This document shows, one piece after another, positions 1-6,714 of a DNA stretch of 16,715 bases. The stretch is from Clostridia bacterium. Its GTDB lineage: Bacteria; Bacillota; Clostridia; Oscillospirales; CAG-382. How positions within the stretch are numbered: the stretch's first letter is position 1; each line of letters begins with the position of its first letter. The DNA lies in the NCBI GenBank assembly GCA_017501055.1, contig JAFVXP010000015.1, positions 1 to 16,715 on the forward strand, given 5' to 3'. The notes beneath the pieces were generated by a model. It made no database searches. It was not told where the DNA came from and saw only the letters and a program-made list of their open reading frames with translations. The position numbers and the translations under genes were made by a program.

Positions 1-668
1 CCTTCGCGTGCCGAGGAACGCTTAACTTCGGGAAGAACTTCGCCCTTGTAGATCCATACCTTGATACCGATCTTACCGTAGGTGGTGTTTGCTTCCCAGA
101 AGCCGTAGTCGATGTCGGCTCTGAGGGTCTGAAGAGGAATTGTTCCCTCGTGATAATGTTCGCTTCTTGCGATTTCAGCACCGCCGAGACGGCCGGAAAC
201 GCAGATCTTGATACCTTTCGCCTGAAGTCTCATGGTTCTGCCGATGGACTGCTTCATAGCACGGCGGAAGGAAATTCTCTTTTCGAGCTGTGCAGCGATG
301 TTTTCTGCAACGAGCTGTGCGTTGAGGTCGGGCTGTTTGATTTCGATAACCTTAACGTCAACTACAACGTTTGCGGGAACCTTAAGGAACACTGCGATAT
401 CCTTTTTGAGCTTTTCGATCTCTGCGCCGCCCTTACCGATTACGATACCGGGTTTAGCACAGCGAATGATTACTCTTACACGGCTGTTGTCACGTTCGAT
501 TTCGATAGAAGGAACGCCTGCCTGCATAAGACGGCTCTTGAGGTATTTTCTAAGATTGTAGTCGGAGACGATGGTATCACCGAAGGTTTCGTCCTTCGAG
601 TACCAACGGGAGCTCCAATCTTTGATTACACCTACACGGAGACCGTGAGGATTAACTTTCTGTCCCAT
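1..668 (-). CDS. rpsC: 30S ribosomal protein S3 (uS3), 3' end outside the window
   Basis: Component of the small-subunit head near the mRNA entry channel, where S3 binds 16S rRNA and helps unwind mRNA. The reverse strand from 668 reads MGQKVNPHGLRVGVIKDWSS, the family's invariant N-terminus. It continues open for 222 codons to the window edge, ending ...WIYKGEVLPEVKRSSAREG. The KH type-2 domain shows its GKGG loop at residues 78-81 inside the stretch IIRCAKPGIVIGKGGAEIEK. S3 is usually about 210-240 residues, so probably only a short tail is missing. The start ATG lies 2 nt after the rplV stop, and its AGGAGG site overlaps the last rplV codons, which implies translational coupling. It is the eighth gene of the S10 operon here; rplP and rpmC would be expected next, beyond the window. 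Confidence 0.97.
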   Translation of the reverse strand, partial: MGQKVNPHGLRVGVIKDWSSRWYSKDETFGDTIVSDYNLRKYLKSRLMQAGVPSIEIERDNSRVRVIIRCAKPGIVIGKGGAEIEKLKKDIAVFLKVPANVVVDVKVIEIKQPDLNAQLVAENIAAQLEKRISFRRAMKQSIGRTMRLQAKGIKICVSGRLGGAEIARSEHYHEGTIPLQTLRADIDYGFWEANTTYGKIGIKVWIYKGEVLPEVKRSSARE

Positions 669-670
669 TT

Positions 671-1027
671 TTACGCCTCCTGTCTTTCTTTGAGAACGAT
701 AGTAACATGAGAGGTTCTCTTAAGAACTCTGAACGCTCTGCCCTGTGCACGGGGGCGTACTCTCTTCATGTTTTTAAGCATACCGGGAGTCACAAAACAT
801 TCTGCAACGTAGAGCTTGTCAACGTCCATACCGTAGTTGTGATCGGCATTTGCAATAGCGGATTTGAGAAGCTTTTCGATATCTTCACAAACGAGCTTGT
901 TGGTGGTCTTGAGGATCGCCATTGCGTTTGCAACGTCTTTGCCTCTGATAAGATCGAGAACTATCTTAACTTTTCTGGGGGTGACCCTGAGCTGTCTGAG
1001 ATAAGCTCTTGATTCTCTATTTTCCAT
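671..1027 (-). CDS. rplV: 50S ribosomal protein L22 (uL22)
   Basis: Large-subunit protein that contacts 23S rRNA and lines the peptide exit tunnel. The 118-residue product carries the L22 core: LRVTPRKVKIVLDLIRGK near the N-terminus, SAIANADHNYGMD in the middle, and RPRAQGRAFRVLKRTSHVTIVL, the beta-hairpin region that reaches into the tunnel, at about residues 90-112. Length matches the usual 110-120. The ATG at 1027 is preceded by an AAGGAGA ribosome binding site at good spacing. It lies between rpsS (25-nt gap) and rpsC (2-nt gap) in the normal S10-operon order. No oddities are visible. Confidence 0.97.
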   Translation of the reverse strand: MENRESRAYLRQLRVTPRKVKIVLDLIRGKDVANAMAILKTTNKLVCEDIEKLLKSAIANADHNYGMDVDKLYVAECFVTPGMLKNMKRVRPRAQGRAFRVLKRTSHVTIVLKERQEA

Positions 1028-1052
1028 AGTTATTATCTCCTTTCAGCTCCTA

Positions 1053-1328
1053 TTATTTATTAGAAGTTTTAGAACCAGCGTGGCCCTTGAAGGTTCTGGT
1101 GGGAGCAAACTCGCCGAGCTTGTGTCCGACCATATCTTCAACTACATATACCGGAACGTGCTGTCTTCCGTTGTGGACTGCGATCGTGTGACCGACAAAT
1201 TCAGGGAAGATTGTGGAAGAGCGCGACCAGGTCTTGATAACTCTTTTTTCGCCCTTATTATTCATATCGACGATTCTGCTGTAAAGCTTAGCTTCGACAA
1301 AAGGGCCTTTTTTGATGCTTCTGCTCAC
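1053..1328 (-). CDS. rpsS: 30S ribosomal protein S19 (uS19), GTG start
   Basis: Head protein of the small subunit that forms a complex with S13 and contacts the bridge to the large subunit. The 91-residue product begins MSRSIKKGPFVEAKL and contains RSSTIFPEFVGHTIAVHNGR and GHKLGEFAPTRTFKGHAG, all diagnostic of S19. The start codon is GTG (reverse complement of 1326-1328), not ATG. It is chosen because the conserved N-terminus begins exactly there and an AAAGGAGG site sits 7 nt upstream. The gene follows rplB after 14 nt and precedes rplV after 25 nt. Confidence 0.97.
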   Translation of the reverse strand: MSRSIKKGPFVEAKLYSRIVDMNNKGEKRVIKTWSRSSTIFPEFVGHTIAVHNGRQHVPVYVVEDMVGHKLGEFAPTRTFKGHAGSKTSNK

Positions 1329-1342
1329 AATTATTTCCTCCT

Positions 1343-2176
1343 TTATCTGTCATTTCTTCTCTTGACTATAAACTTATTGGTACGAGCCTTCTTGTTTCTC
1401 GTCTTATAGCCGAGAGCAGGTTTACCCCAAGGGGTAACAGGGCCGGGACGACCGATAGGCGAACGTCCTTCACCACCACCGTGAGGGTGATCGCAGGGGT
1501 TCATAACCGAACCGCGAACCGTGGGACGAATACCGAGGTGTCTGGTCTTACCAGCCTTACCGAGCTTAACGTTTTCGTGTTCGAGGTTGCCTACCTGACC
1601 GATCGTAGCCTTACAATCGAGGCGGACAAGACGAACTTCGCCGGAAGGAAGTCTTACCTGTGCCATTCCGTTTTCTTTAGCCATAAGCTGTGCAGCTGCA
1701 CCGGCGGAACGAACCATCTGTGCGCCACGGCCGGGATAAAGTTCGATGGAATGGATTATTGTACCAACAGGAATCGAGCTGATGGGGAGAACGTTACCGG
1801 GTTTGATATCGGCATTTTCTCCGGAGTAGAGGAGAGTACCTACTTTAACTCCGTCAGGAGCGATAGCGTAGCTCTTCTTACCGTTTTCATCTTCAAGAAG
1901 CATGATATAAGCGGTACGGTTAGGATCGTATTCAATACCGATTACCTTGTTTGCACCTTCGCTGTATGCACGCTTGAAGTCGATGATTCTGTACTTCTTT
2001 TTGTTGCCGCCGCCGTGATGACGAACGGTGATTCTACCCGTATTGTTTCTACCCGAGTTCTTCTTAAGGATAGTGATAAGAGATTTTTCGGGAGTCTTCT
2101 TCGTGATCTCCGCAAAGGAGGGAGAAGCCATGTTTCTGCGGGAGGGAGTAGTCGGTTTATATGTTTTAACAGCCAT
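1343..2176 (-). CDS. rplB: 50S ribosomal protein L2 (uL2)
   Basis: Core large-subunit protein next to the peptidyl-transferase centre, needed for subunit association. At 277 residues it is full length. It shows MAVKTYKPTTPSRRNM at the N-terminus, GRNNTGRITVRHHGGGNKKK at about residues 42-61, the OB-like and SH3-like core with LPISSIPVGTIIHSIELYPG, and the highly conserved NPCDHPHGGGEGRSPIGRPG near residues 226-245. That last segment includes the conserved histidine of the DHPHGGG loop. The ATG at 2176 has an upstream GGAG-type site (AAAGGAGAAAGTAGAA). It sits between rplW (17-nt gap) and rpsS (14-nt gap). Confidence 0.98.
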   Translation of the reverse strand: MAVKTYKPTTPSRRNMASPSFAEITKKTPEKSLITILKKNSGRNNTGRITVRHHGGGNKKKYRIIDFKRAYSEGANKVIGIEYDPNRTAYIMLLEDENGKKSYAIAPDGVKVGTLLYSGENADIKPGNVLPISSIPVGTIIHSIELYPGRGAQMVRSAGAAAQLMAKENGMAQVRLPSGEVRLVRLDCKATIGQVGNLEHENVKLGKAGKTRHLGIRPTVRGSVMNPCDHPHGGGEGRSPIGRPGPVTPWGKPALGYKTRNKKARTNKFIVKRRNDR

Positions 2177-2193
2177 TTCTACTTTCTCCTTTC

Positions 2194-2487
2194 TTACATA
2201 AGGCTATCGAAGAATTCGATCGTCTTGGAATCAGGTGTAAGCTTAACGATTGCTTTCTTCCATTCGGAAGTCTTACCAACGTGGTAGCCAACACGCTTTG
2301 TCTTTCTCTTCATAGTGATGGTAGAAACCTTTTCAACTTCTACCTTGAAGATTTCTTCAACCGCATTCTTGATTTCAACCTTGTTTGCATTCGCCGGAAC
2401 CTTGAAGGTGTATTTCTTATCCTGCATATTCTTGATCGAGGCTTCGGTGATTACAGGTTCTCTGATGATGTCGTAAACCGATTTCAT
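2194..2487 (-). CDS. rplW: 50S ribosomal protein L23 (uL23)
   Basis: Protein at the exit of the peptide tunnel and a docking site for trigger factor and the signal recognition particle. The 97-residue product matches bacterial L23: YDIIREPVITEASIKNMQ at the N-terminus, YTFKVPANANKVEIKNAVEE as the alpha-beta core, then KVSTITMKRKTKRVGYHVGK, the rRNA-binding loop. The start codon overlaps the rplD stop by one base (TAATG at 2489-2485), so translation is probably coupled. rplB follows after 17 nt. Confidence 0.97.
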   Translation of the reverse strand: MKSVYDIIREPVITEASIKNMQDKKYTFKVPANANKVEIKNAVEEIFKVEVEKVSTITMKRKTKRVGYHVGKTSEWKKAIVKLTPDSKTIEFFDSLM

Positions 2488-3110
2488 TATGCATATACCT
2501 CCTCAAGTTTTGCAAGTGCATCCTTAGCGATGACCATTTTGTCATATTTAAGAATGTCGTAAACGTTAATTGTGTTAACAGGTGCAGTGATTACACCGGG
2601 GATGTTTGCTGCAGAACCTACTACGAATTCGTTAACATCGAGAGTAACGATCATAGCCTTGCCATCAACGTTGATAGCGTTAAGGAAGTTGACCATGTTC
2701 TTTGTCTTGTAGCTATCGAGTGCGATATTGTCAACGACAATCAATTCATTCGCAGCCACTTTAGAGGTAAGAGCAGAGAACAATGCAACTCTCTTGAGCT
2801 TCTTGTTGATGCTGATGCGATAAGTTCTGGGCTTGGGTCCAAGTGCGATACCGCCGTGTACCCACTGAGGAGAACGAGTGGAGCCTTGTCTTGCTCTACC
2901 TGTTCCCTTCTGACGCCAAGGCTTTCTACCGCCACCGGAAACTTCGCTTCTGGTGAGAGTGGACTGTGTACCCTGACGCTGATTGAGCAAATATGCTCTG
3001 ACAACGGAATGGACAGCTGCATTGTTGATCTCAGCAGCAAATATTTTGTCGGAAAGAGCGACTTCGCCGCAAACCTTTCCTTCCATGTTGTATACGTTAA
3101 CTGTAGGCAT
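2487..3110 (-). CDS. rplD: 50S ribosomal protein L4 (uL4)
   Basis: Large-subunit assembly protein whose extended loop lines the exit tunnel. In Escherichia coli L4 also represses its own S10 operon. The 207-residue product contains the tunnel loop GGGRKPWRQKGTGRARQGS at about residues 60-79, followed by SPQWVHGGIALGPKPRTY. The globular domain carries LIVVDNIALDSYKTKNMVNFL. The ATG at 3110 has an AAGGAGGAAATGAACT site just upstream, overlapping the region right after rplC. The 20-nt gap to rplC and one-base overlap with rplW fit a single polycistronic mRNA. Confidence 0.97.
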   Translation of the reverse strand: MPTVNVYNMEGKVCGEVALSDKIFAAEINNAAVHSVVRAYLLNQRQGTQSTLTRSEVSGGGRKPWRQKGTGRARQGSTRSPQWVHGGIALGPKPRTYRISINKKLKRVALFSALTSKVAANELIVVDNIALDSYKTKNMVNFLNAINVDGKAMIVTLDVNEFVVGSAANIPGVITAPVNTINVYDILKYDKMVIAKDALAKLEEVYA

Positions 3111-3130
3111 AGTTCATTTCCTCCTTCCGC

Positions 3131-3757
3131 TTATTTCACAGTGCTGCGGAGGTAAACGATACCGCCTTTTGCACCGGGAACCGCACCCTTAACAGCGATA
3201 AGGTTGTTATCAGGGTCGATCTTGATAATCTCGAGGTTGAGCATGGTAACCTGTTCGTTACCGTATTGACCAGCCATCTTCTTGTTCTTGAAGATGTGTG
3301 CAGGGTCAATAACACCCATAGAACCGGACTGACGGTGAACAGGACCTGTACCGTGAGTCATTCTGAGTCTGTGAAGACCCCATCTCTTGATTGCGCCGGA
3401 GAAGCCGTGACCTTTGGTAACACCGGTGATGTCGACCTTTTCGCCGACTTCAAAGGTGTCTGCGGTGATGACGTCGCCAACGTTCATAGAAGCGGAATCG
3501 TCAAGACGGAATTCTTTAAGATACTTCTTAAAGGAAACCTCTGCTTTGGTGAATACACCCTTCTGAGGTTTGTTGAGCTTTCTTTCGGGAATATCCGAGA
3601 AGCCAAGCTGAACAGCTTCATAGCCGTTCTTTTCGTTCGTTCTTTTCTGAACGACAACGCAGGGACCTGCGCTGATGACAGTAACGGGAACAACCTTGCC
3701 CTTTTCATCAAAGAGCTGGGTCATACCGAGCTTTCTGCCGATGATGCCTTTTTTCAT
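3131..3757 (-). CDS. rplC: 50S ribosomal protein L3 (uL3)
   Basis: Early-assembly large-subunit protein whose central extension approaches the peptidyl-transferase centre. The 208-residue product begins MKKGIIGRKLGMTQLFDEKG. Its central loop reads GHGFSGAIKRWGLHRLRMTHGTGPVHRQSGSMG; the HGTGPVHRQSGSMG wording is, to my knowledge, common in Clostridia-type L3. The end NLIAVKGAVPGAKGGIVYLR is typical. The ATG at 3757 follows a strong GAGGAGG site. The 69-nt gap to rpsJ is the longest inside this operon. It can form a weak GTTGA/TCAAC hairpin but shows no terminator. Confidence 0.97.
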   Translation of the reverse strand: MKKGIIGRKLGMTQLFDEKGKVVPVTVISAGPCVVVQKRTNEKNGYEAVQLGFSDIPERKLNKPQKGVFTKAEVSFKKYLKEFRLDDSASMNVGDVITADTFEVGEKVDITGVTKGHGFSGAIKRWGLHRLRMTHGTGPVHRQSGSMGVIDPAHIFKNKKMAGQYGNEQVTMLNLEIIKIDPDNNLIAVKGAVPGAKGGIVYLRSTVK

Positions 3758-3826
3758 TTGTTATCCTCCTCAGGTTATTGGTTGACAAGCCAAACGCTCA
3801 TCAACGTGACCTTTATTTGATACGGT

Positions 3827-4138
3827 TTAAAGTTCGACGTTGAAATCAACGCCGGCGGGGAGATCGGTGCTCATGAGCGCTTCAACACAAGCCTTGGAAG
3901 GTTTGATGATGTCGATAAGACGCTTGTGAGTACGGTATTCGAACTGTTCACGGCTATCCTTGTACTTGTGAACTGCACGAAGGATGGTGATGATCTCCTT
4001 ATCGGTAGGAAGCGGAATAGGACCGGAAACGGTAGCGCCGTTGCGCTTTGCGGTTTCAACGATCTTTTCTGCTGCTTTGTCTATAAGAGTGTGATCGTAG
4101 CTCTTAAGACGGATTCTGATTTTGTCTTTCTTTGCCAT
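3827..4138 (-). CDS. rpsJ: 30S ribosomal protein S10 (uS10, NusE)
   Basis: Small-subunit head protein that also acts as transcription antitermination factor NusE with NusB. The 103-residue product MAKKDKIRIRLKSYDHTLID...DLPAGVDFNVEL is full length and carries KRNGATVSGPIPLPTDKE. The frame is open further upstream to an ATG at 4258. The start at 4138 is chosen because the conserved N-terminus begins there, a GGAGG site lies 7 nt upstream, and S10 proteins are 102-104 residues long. It is the first gene of the S10 operon, behind a leader of about 180 nt and a sigma-A promoter. Confidence 0.97.
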   Translation of the reverse strand: MAKKDKIRIRLKSYDHTLIDKAAEKIVETAKRNGATVSGPIPLPTDKEIITILRAVHKYKDSREQFEYRTHKRLIDIIKPSKACVEALMSTDLPAGVDFNVEL

Positions 4139-4318
4139 GGGTTTGCCTCCAAATATAATAATGTAGTGATTTGACGGCAGAGCTTTGAACACTGTACCGG
4201 GCGTTTCGTCAAACACCCTTAAAAAATGCTCGTAAGCCTGCGCCCGATTGTCGGACATACTCTGTCGTAGTTACCTGCGCTTATCGCAGCAATCTACAAC
4301 TTCATCGCACACCAAGCA
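4139..4318 (-). ncRNA. Structured 5' leader of the S10 operon
   Basis: The untranslated leader between the predicted transcription start (about 4317-4318) and rpsJ holds several helices that I can pair by hand. Hairpin A has an outer stem GTTGTAG (4300-4294) with CTACGAC (4270-4264) and an inner stem CTGCG (4289-4285) with CGCAG (4279-4275). Hairpin B is GTCCGA (4256-4251) with TCGGGC (4247-4242) around a CAA loop. A closing helix TGCTTG (4318-4313) with CGAGCA (4232-4227) is followed at once by T6 (4226-4221). Hairpin C is GGGTGTTT (4218-4211) with AAACGCCC (4206-4199) around GACG. The layout suggests an autoregulatory ribosomal-protein leader or attenuator. The ligand, perhaps a protein of the operon such as L4, is inference. 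Confidence 0.6.
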
Positions 4319-4324
4319 AAACCG

Positions 4325-4353
4325 ATTGTATCATATATATGAAAATAACGCAA
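4325..4353 (-). promoter_or_regulatory. Sigma-A promoter of the S10 operon
   Basis: On the minus strand, -35 TTGCGT (4353-4348) and -10 TACAAT (4330-4325) are separated by exactly 17 bp. The predicted start is near G4317. It drives rpsJ and the downstream ribosomal genes and diverges from the promoter at 4436-4464. Confidence 0.75.
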
Positions 4354-4435
4354 TAGGTTTGGTTAAAATTACCCTATAAAATATTGTAAACAATTTATGA
4401 ACAAGCAAGAAATATTATTTTCTTTCAAAAAGGGA

Positions 4436-4464
4436 TTTACAAAAGCAAAAAATTCAAGTATAAT
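4436..4464 (+). promoter_or_regulatory. Sigma-A promoter of the TSCPD-phosphohexomutase operon
   Basis: -35 TTTACA (4436-4441) and a perfect -10 TATAAT (4459-4464) flank a 17-bp spacer. Transcription should begin near 4471, giving a leader of about 40 nt before the ATG at 4511. The 82 bp between this -35 and that of the S10 promoter are very A/T rich and include a short inverted repeat ATTGT-AA-ACAAT (4383-4394). Confidence 0.85.
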
Positions 4465-4510
4465 GTTTTAGAAGAATATCGCTTATATAATATAAAGGAA
4501 GAAAAATTCC

Positions 4511-4765
4511 ATGAAGATCACCCGAAGAAACTCCGGAACCTGCTCGAGAAGCATCAGCTTTGACATTGCAGAAGACGGTACTGTCAGCGAAATTAATTTC
4601 AAAGGCGGCTGCAACGGAAACCTAAAAGGTATCTCTGCCCTTTGCGAAGGACGCAACGCAGAAGATATTATCAACAGATGCAAGGGCATTAAATGCGGAT
4701 TTAAGTCCACCTCCTGCCCCGACCAGCTTGCAATTGCGCTTGAAGAAGCACTCCAAAACAAATAA
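4511..4765 (+). CDS. Small TSCPD-domain protein of unknown function
   Basis: An 84-residue cytosolic protein that is essentially a lone TSCPD domain. The motif that names the family is visible as TSCPD at residues 67-71 (within KSTSCPDQLA). Conserved cysteines occur at 11, 34, 45, 57, 62 and 69. The N-terminus MKITRRNSGTCSRSISFDI and the central FKGGCNGNLKGI match the stand-alone family. The same domain also occurs at the C-terminus of some class II ribonucleotide reductases, which suggests nucleic-acid, nucleotide or metal binding, but no function is established. The start has AAGGAAG about 9 nt upstream and its own promoter. It shares a transcript with the phosphohexomutase (38-nt gap). A metabolic link between the two is not evident. 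Confidence 0.88.
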   Translation: MKITRRNSGTCSRSISFDIAEDGTVSEINFKGGCNGNLKGISALCEGRNAEDIINRCKGIKCGFKSTSCPDQLAIALEEALQNK

Positions 4766-4803
4766 AAATTTAAGAAAATATTTATTCAAGGGGGATTCCA
4801 CCG

Positions 4804-6525
4804 ATGAACAAAGAATTTGAAAGATGGCTGAACAACGAAAATCTTGACGAAAGCTCTAAAAAACGTCTTTTGGAAATCAAAGACGACGAAACCGCTATTG
4901 CGGAACGTTTTGCTATACCGATGAGCTTCGGTACGGCAGGTCTTAGAAGCACCATGGACGTCGGTATTTCCAAGATGAACGTTTATACCGTTGCTCAGAC
5001 CACACAGGGTCTTGCAGAGCTTATCATTTCTGCTAACGGTCAGGAAAGAGGCGTTGCTATCTCTTACGACAGCAGAATCGATTCCGATACCTTCGCAAAG
5101 ACCGCAGCGGAAGTTCTTACCGCGAACGGAATTAAGGTTTATCTCTTTGACGGCATTCGTCCCACTCCCGAGCTTTCCTTTGCTATCCTTCATTACGGTT
5201 GCATAGCAGGTATCAACGTTACCGCTTCGCACAACCCGAAGGAATACAACGGATATAAGGTTTATTGGGAAGACGGCGCACAGTTGCCCCCCGAACACGC
5301 AGAAATAGTTTCCAAGAAGGCTGCCGAGACCGATATTTTTGAAGGCGTTAAGAGAATCTGCCTTTGCGAAGCAGAAAAGAACGGTCTTCTTGTTATGATC
5401 GGCGATGAATGTGACGAAGCATTCCTCAAGGCTGTTTTGGATTGCAGACTTGATGCAGAAAACACCGCTAAATACGGCAATGAAATGAATCTTGCATATT
5501 CCGCACTTCACGGAACCGGTTACAAGCTTGTACCCGAAGCTTTGAAGCGTTGCGGTATTGACAAACTTATCACCATTGACAGCCAGATGATTCCCGACGG
5601 CAACTTCCCCACCGTTGCATCTCCCAACCCCGAAAACCGCGAATGCTTTGAAGAAGCGATCAAGAAGCTTGAAGCTGACGGTATTGATTGCGGTGCTATT
5701 ATCGCTACCGACCCCGATGCAGACAGAATCGGTCTTGCTATTAAAGACGACAACGGTGAATTCTTCGCATTGAGCGGCAACCAGATCGGTGCACTTCTTA
5801 TCGACCATATTATTAAGATAAGAAAAAAGAACGGAAACCTTCCCGAAAATGCTTGTGCTATCAAATCGGTCGTTTCCTCCAACCTCTTTGACGCTATCTG
5901 TGAAAAACACGGCGTTAGACACATTAACGTACTTACCGGCTTTAAATACATAGGTGAAAAGATAAAGGAATGGACCGCAGACGGCAGCAACACCTTTATT
6001 TTCGGTTACGAAGAAAGCCAAGGCTATCTCTCCGCAGGCTATGCAAGAGATAAAGACGCTGTCGGCGCAAGCGTGCTCGTTGCAGAAATGGTTTGCCGTC
6101 ACTTTGCTGAGGGCAGAAGCGTATATCAGGCATTGCAGGATATTTACAAGGAATACGGCATTTTCCGTGAAACCGTTTTGAACATTAAGATCACCGGTAT
6201 AGATCCTATGGGTCTTATGGGCGAAACAATGGCAGAGATCAGAAATCAGGCTATCGATTCTATCGGTGGTATGAAGGTCGTTGCGCAGCGTGATTACCTT
6301 ACGGGCGGTATCAAAAAGGCTGACGGCGGTGAAGAACCCACAGGTCTTCCCAAGAGCAATATGCTTTATTACGATCTTGAAGGCGGTTCGGCAGTTATCA
6401 TCCGTCCTTCCGGCACAGAGCCCAAGATCAAGGCATACATCCTTATTCGTGCCGAAAGCGAAGACGAGGCTACCGCAAAGACCGATGCTTGTATCGCTGA
6501 TTGCAAAAAGCTTTTGGAAAAATAA
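4804..6525 (+). CDS. pgcA: Alpha-D-phosphohexomutase (phosphoglucomutase/phosphomannomutase)
   Basis: Cytosolic enzyme that interconverts hexose 1- and 6-phosphates through a phosphoserine, supplying glucose 1-phosphate for UDP-glucose, glycogen and envelope polymers. The 573-residue length fits the Gram-positive PgcA type. All four active-site loops are present: catalytic TASHNP with Ser142; the metal loop DPDADR with Asp303, Asp305 and Asp307; the sugar-binding loop GYEES at 401-405; and the phosphate-binding RPSGTEPK near the C-terminus (about 531-538). The N-terminal substrate region SFGTAGLRSTMD is at 41-52. The start follows an AGGGGGAT site at 4789-4796. It is second in an operon with the TSCPD gene and is closed by a strong terminator. 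Glucose versus mannose preference cannot be read from the sequence, so the symbol is by family resemblance. Confidence 0.93.
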   Translation: MNKEFERWLNNENLDESSKKRLLEIKDDETAIAERFAIPMSFGTAGLRSTMDVGISKMNVYTVAQTTQGLAELIISANGQERGVAISYDSRIDSDTFAKTAAEVLTANGIKVYLFDGIRPTPELSFAILHYGCIAGINVTASHNPKEYNGYKVYWEDGAQLPPEHAEIVSKKAAETDIFEGVKRICLCEAEKNGLLVMIGDECDEAFLKAVLDCRLDAENTAKYGNEMNLAYSALHGTGYKLVPEALKRCGIDKLITIDSQMIPDGNFPTVASPNPENRECFEEAIKKLEADGIDCGAIIATDPDADRIGLAIKDDNGEFFALSGNQIGALLIDHIIKIRKKNGNLPENACAIKSVVSSNLFDAICEKHGVRHINVLTGFKYIGEKIKEWTADGSNTFIFGYEESQGYLSAGYARDKDAVGASVLVAEMVCRHFAEGRSVYQALQDIYKEYGIFRETVLNIKITGIDPMGLMGETMAEIRNQAIDSIGGMKVVAQRDYLTGGIKKADGGEEPTGLPKSNMLYYDLEGGSAVIIRPSGTEPKIKAYILIRAESEDEATAKTDACIADCKKLLEK

Positions 6526-6535
6526 TTACATGATC

Positions 6536-6569
6536 AAAAACGCAGGTTTGTTTTGAACCTGCGTTTTTT
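6536..6569 (+). terminator. Intrinsic terminator after the phosphohexomutase gene
   Basis: The 13-bp stem AAAAACGCAGGTT (6536-6548) pairs with AACCTGCGTTTTT (6556-6568) around a 7-nt loop and runs into T6. It lies 10 nt after the stop codon. The A-tract on the left arm could allow activity in both directions, but no convergent gene exists here. Confidence 0.92.
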
Positions 6570-6644
6570 CTACACGTTTTTTCAATATCCGTCAGTGAAA
6601 ATTTATTTGTTTACAAATACATAAAAATCAAGTCTTTTTTCGGG

Positions 6645-6673
6645 TTGACAAATGTGGTATAAATCTATATTAT
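6645..6673 (+). promoter_or_regulatory. Sigma-A promoter of the ABC transporter gene
   Basis: A perfect -35 TTGACA (6645-6650), 17-bp spacer and -10 TATTAT (6668-6673). A second TATAAT overlaps 3 bp downstream, but with a 20-bp spacer. The leader is about 35 nt to the ATG at 6715. No operator-like repeat is seen in the 70 bp upstream. Confidence 0.85.
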
Positions 6674-6714
6674 AATGTAATAAATGGAAATTCGGTTCAA
6701 CAAGGAGAACGTCA

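Noticed and set aside
1481..2287. 268-codon plus-strand open frame opposite rplB
   Set aside because: Shadow of the ribosomal protein L2 gene, without a ribosome binding site or family features.
4199..4218. GGGTGTTT-GACG-AAACGCCC hairpin as an intrinsic terminator before rpsJ
   Set aside because: No T-run follows the stem. The T6 run lies before it, so it was kept as a leader hairpin only.
4139..4258. In-frame 40-codon extension upstream of rpsJ beginning at an ATG at 4258
   Set aside because: The S10 N-terminus is conserved at 4138 with a GGAGG site right before it. The extension has no ribosome binding site and overlaps the structured leader.
4383..4394. ATTGT-AA-ACAAT short inverted repeat as an operator
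   Set aside because: Only five base pairs per arm in very A/T-rich DNA and away from both promoter cores, so it is easily explained by chance.
4786..6102. 438-codon open frame on the minus strand opposite the phosphohexomutase
   Set aside because: It mirrors a gene with all catalytic motifs, lacks recognisable domains and has no ribosome binding site. It results from codon bias of the sense gene.
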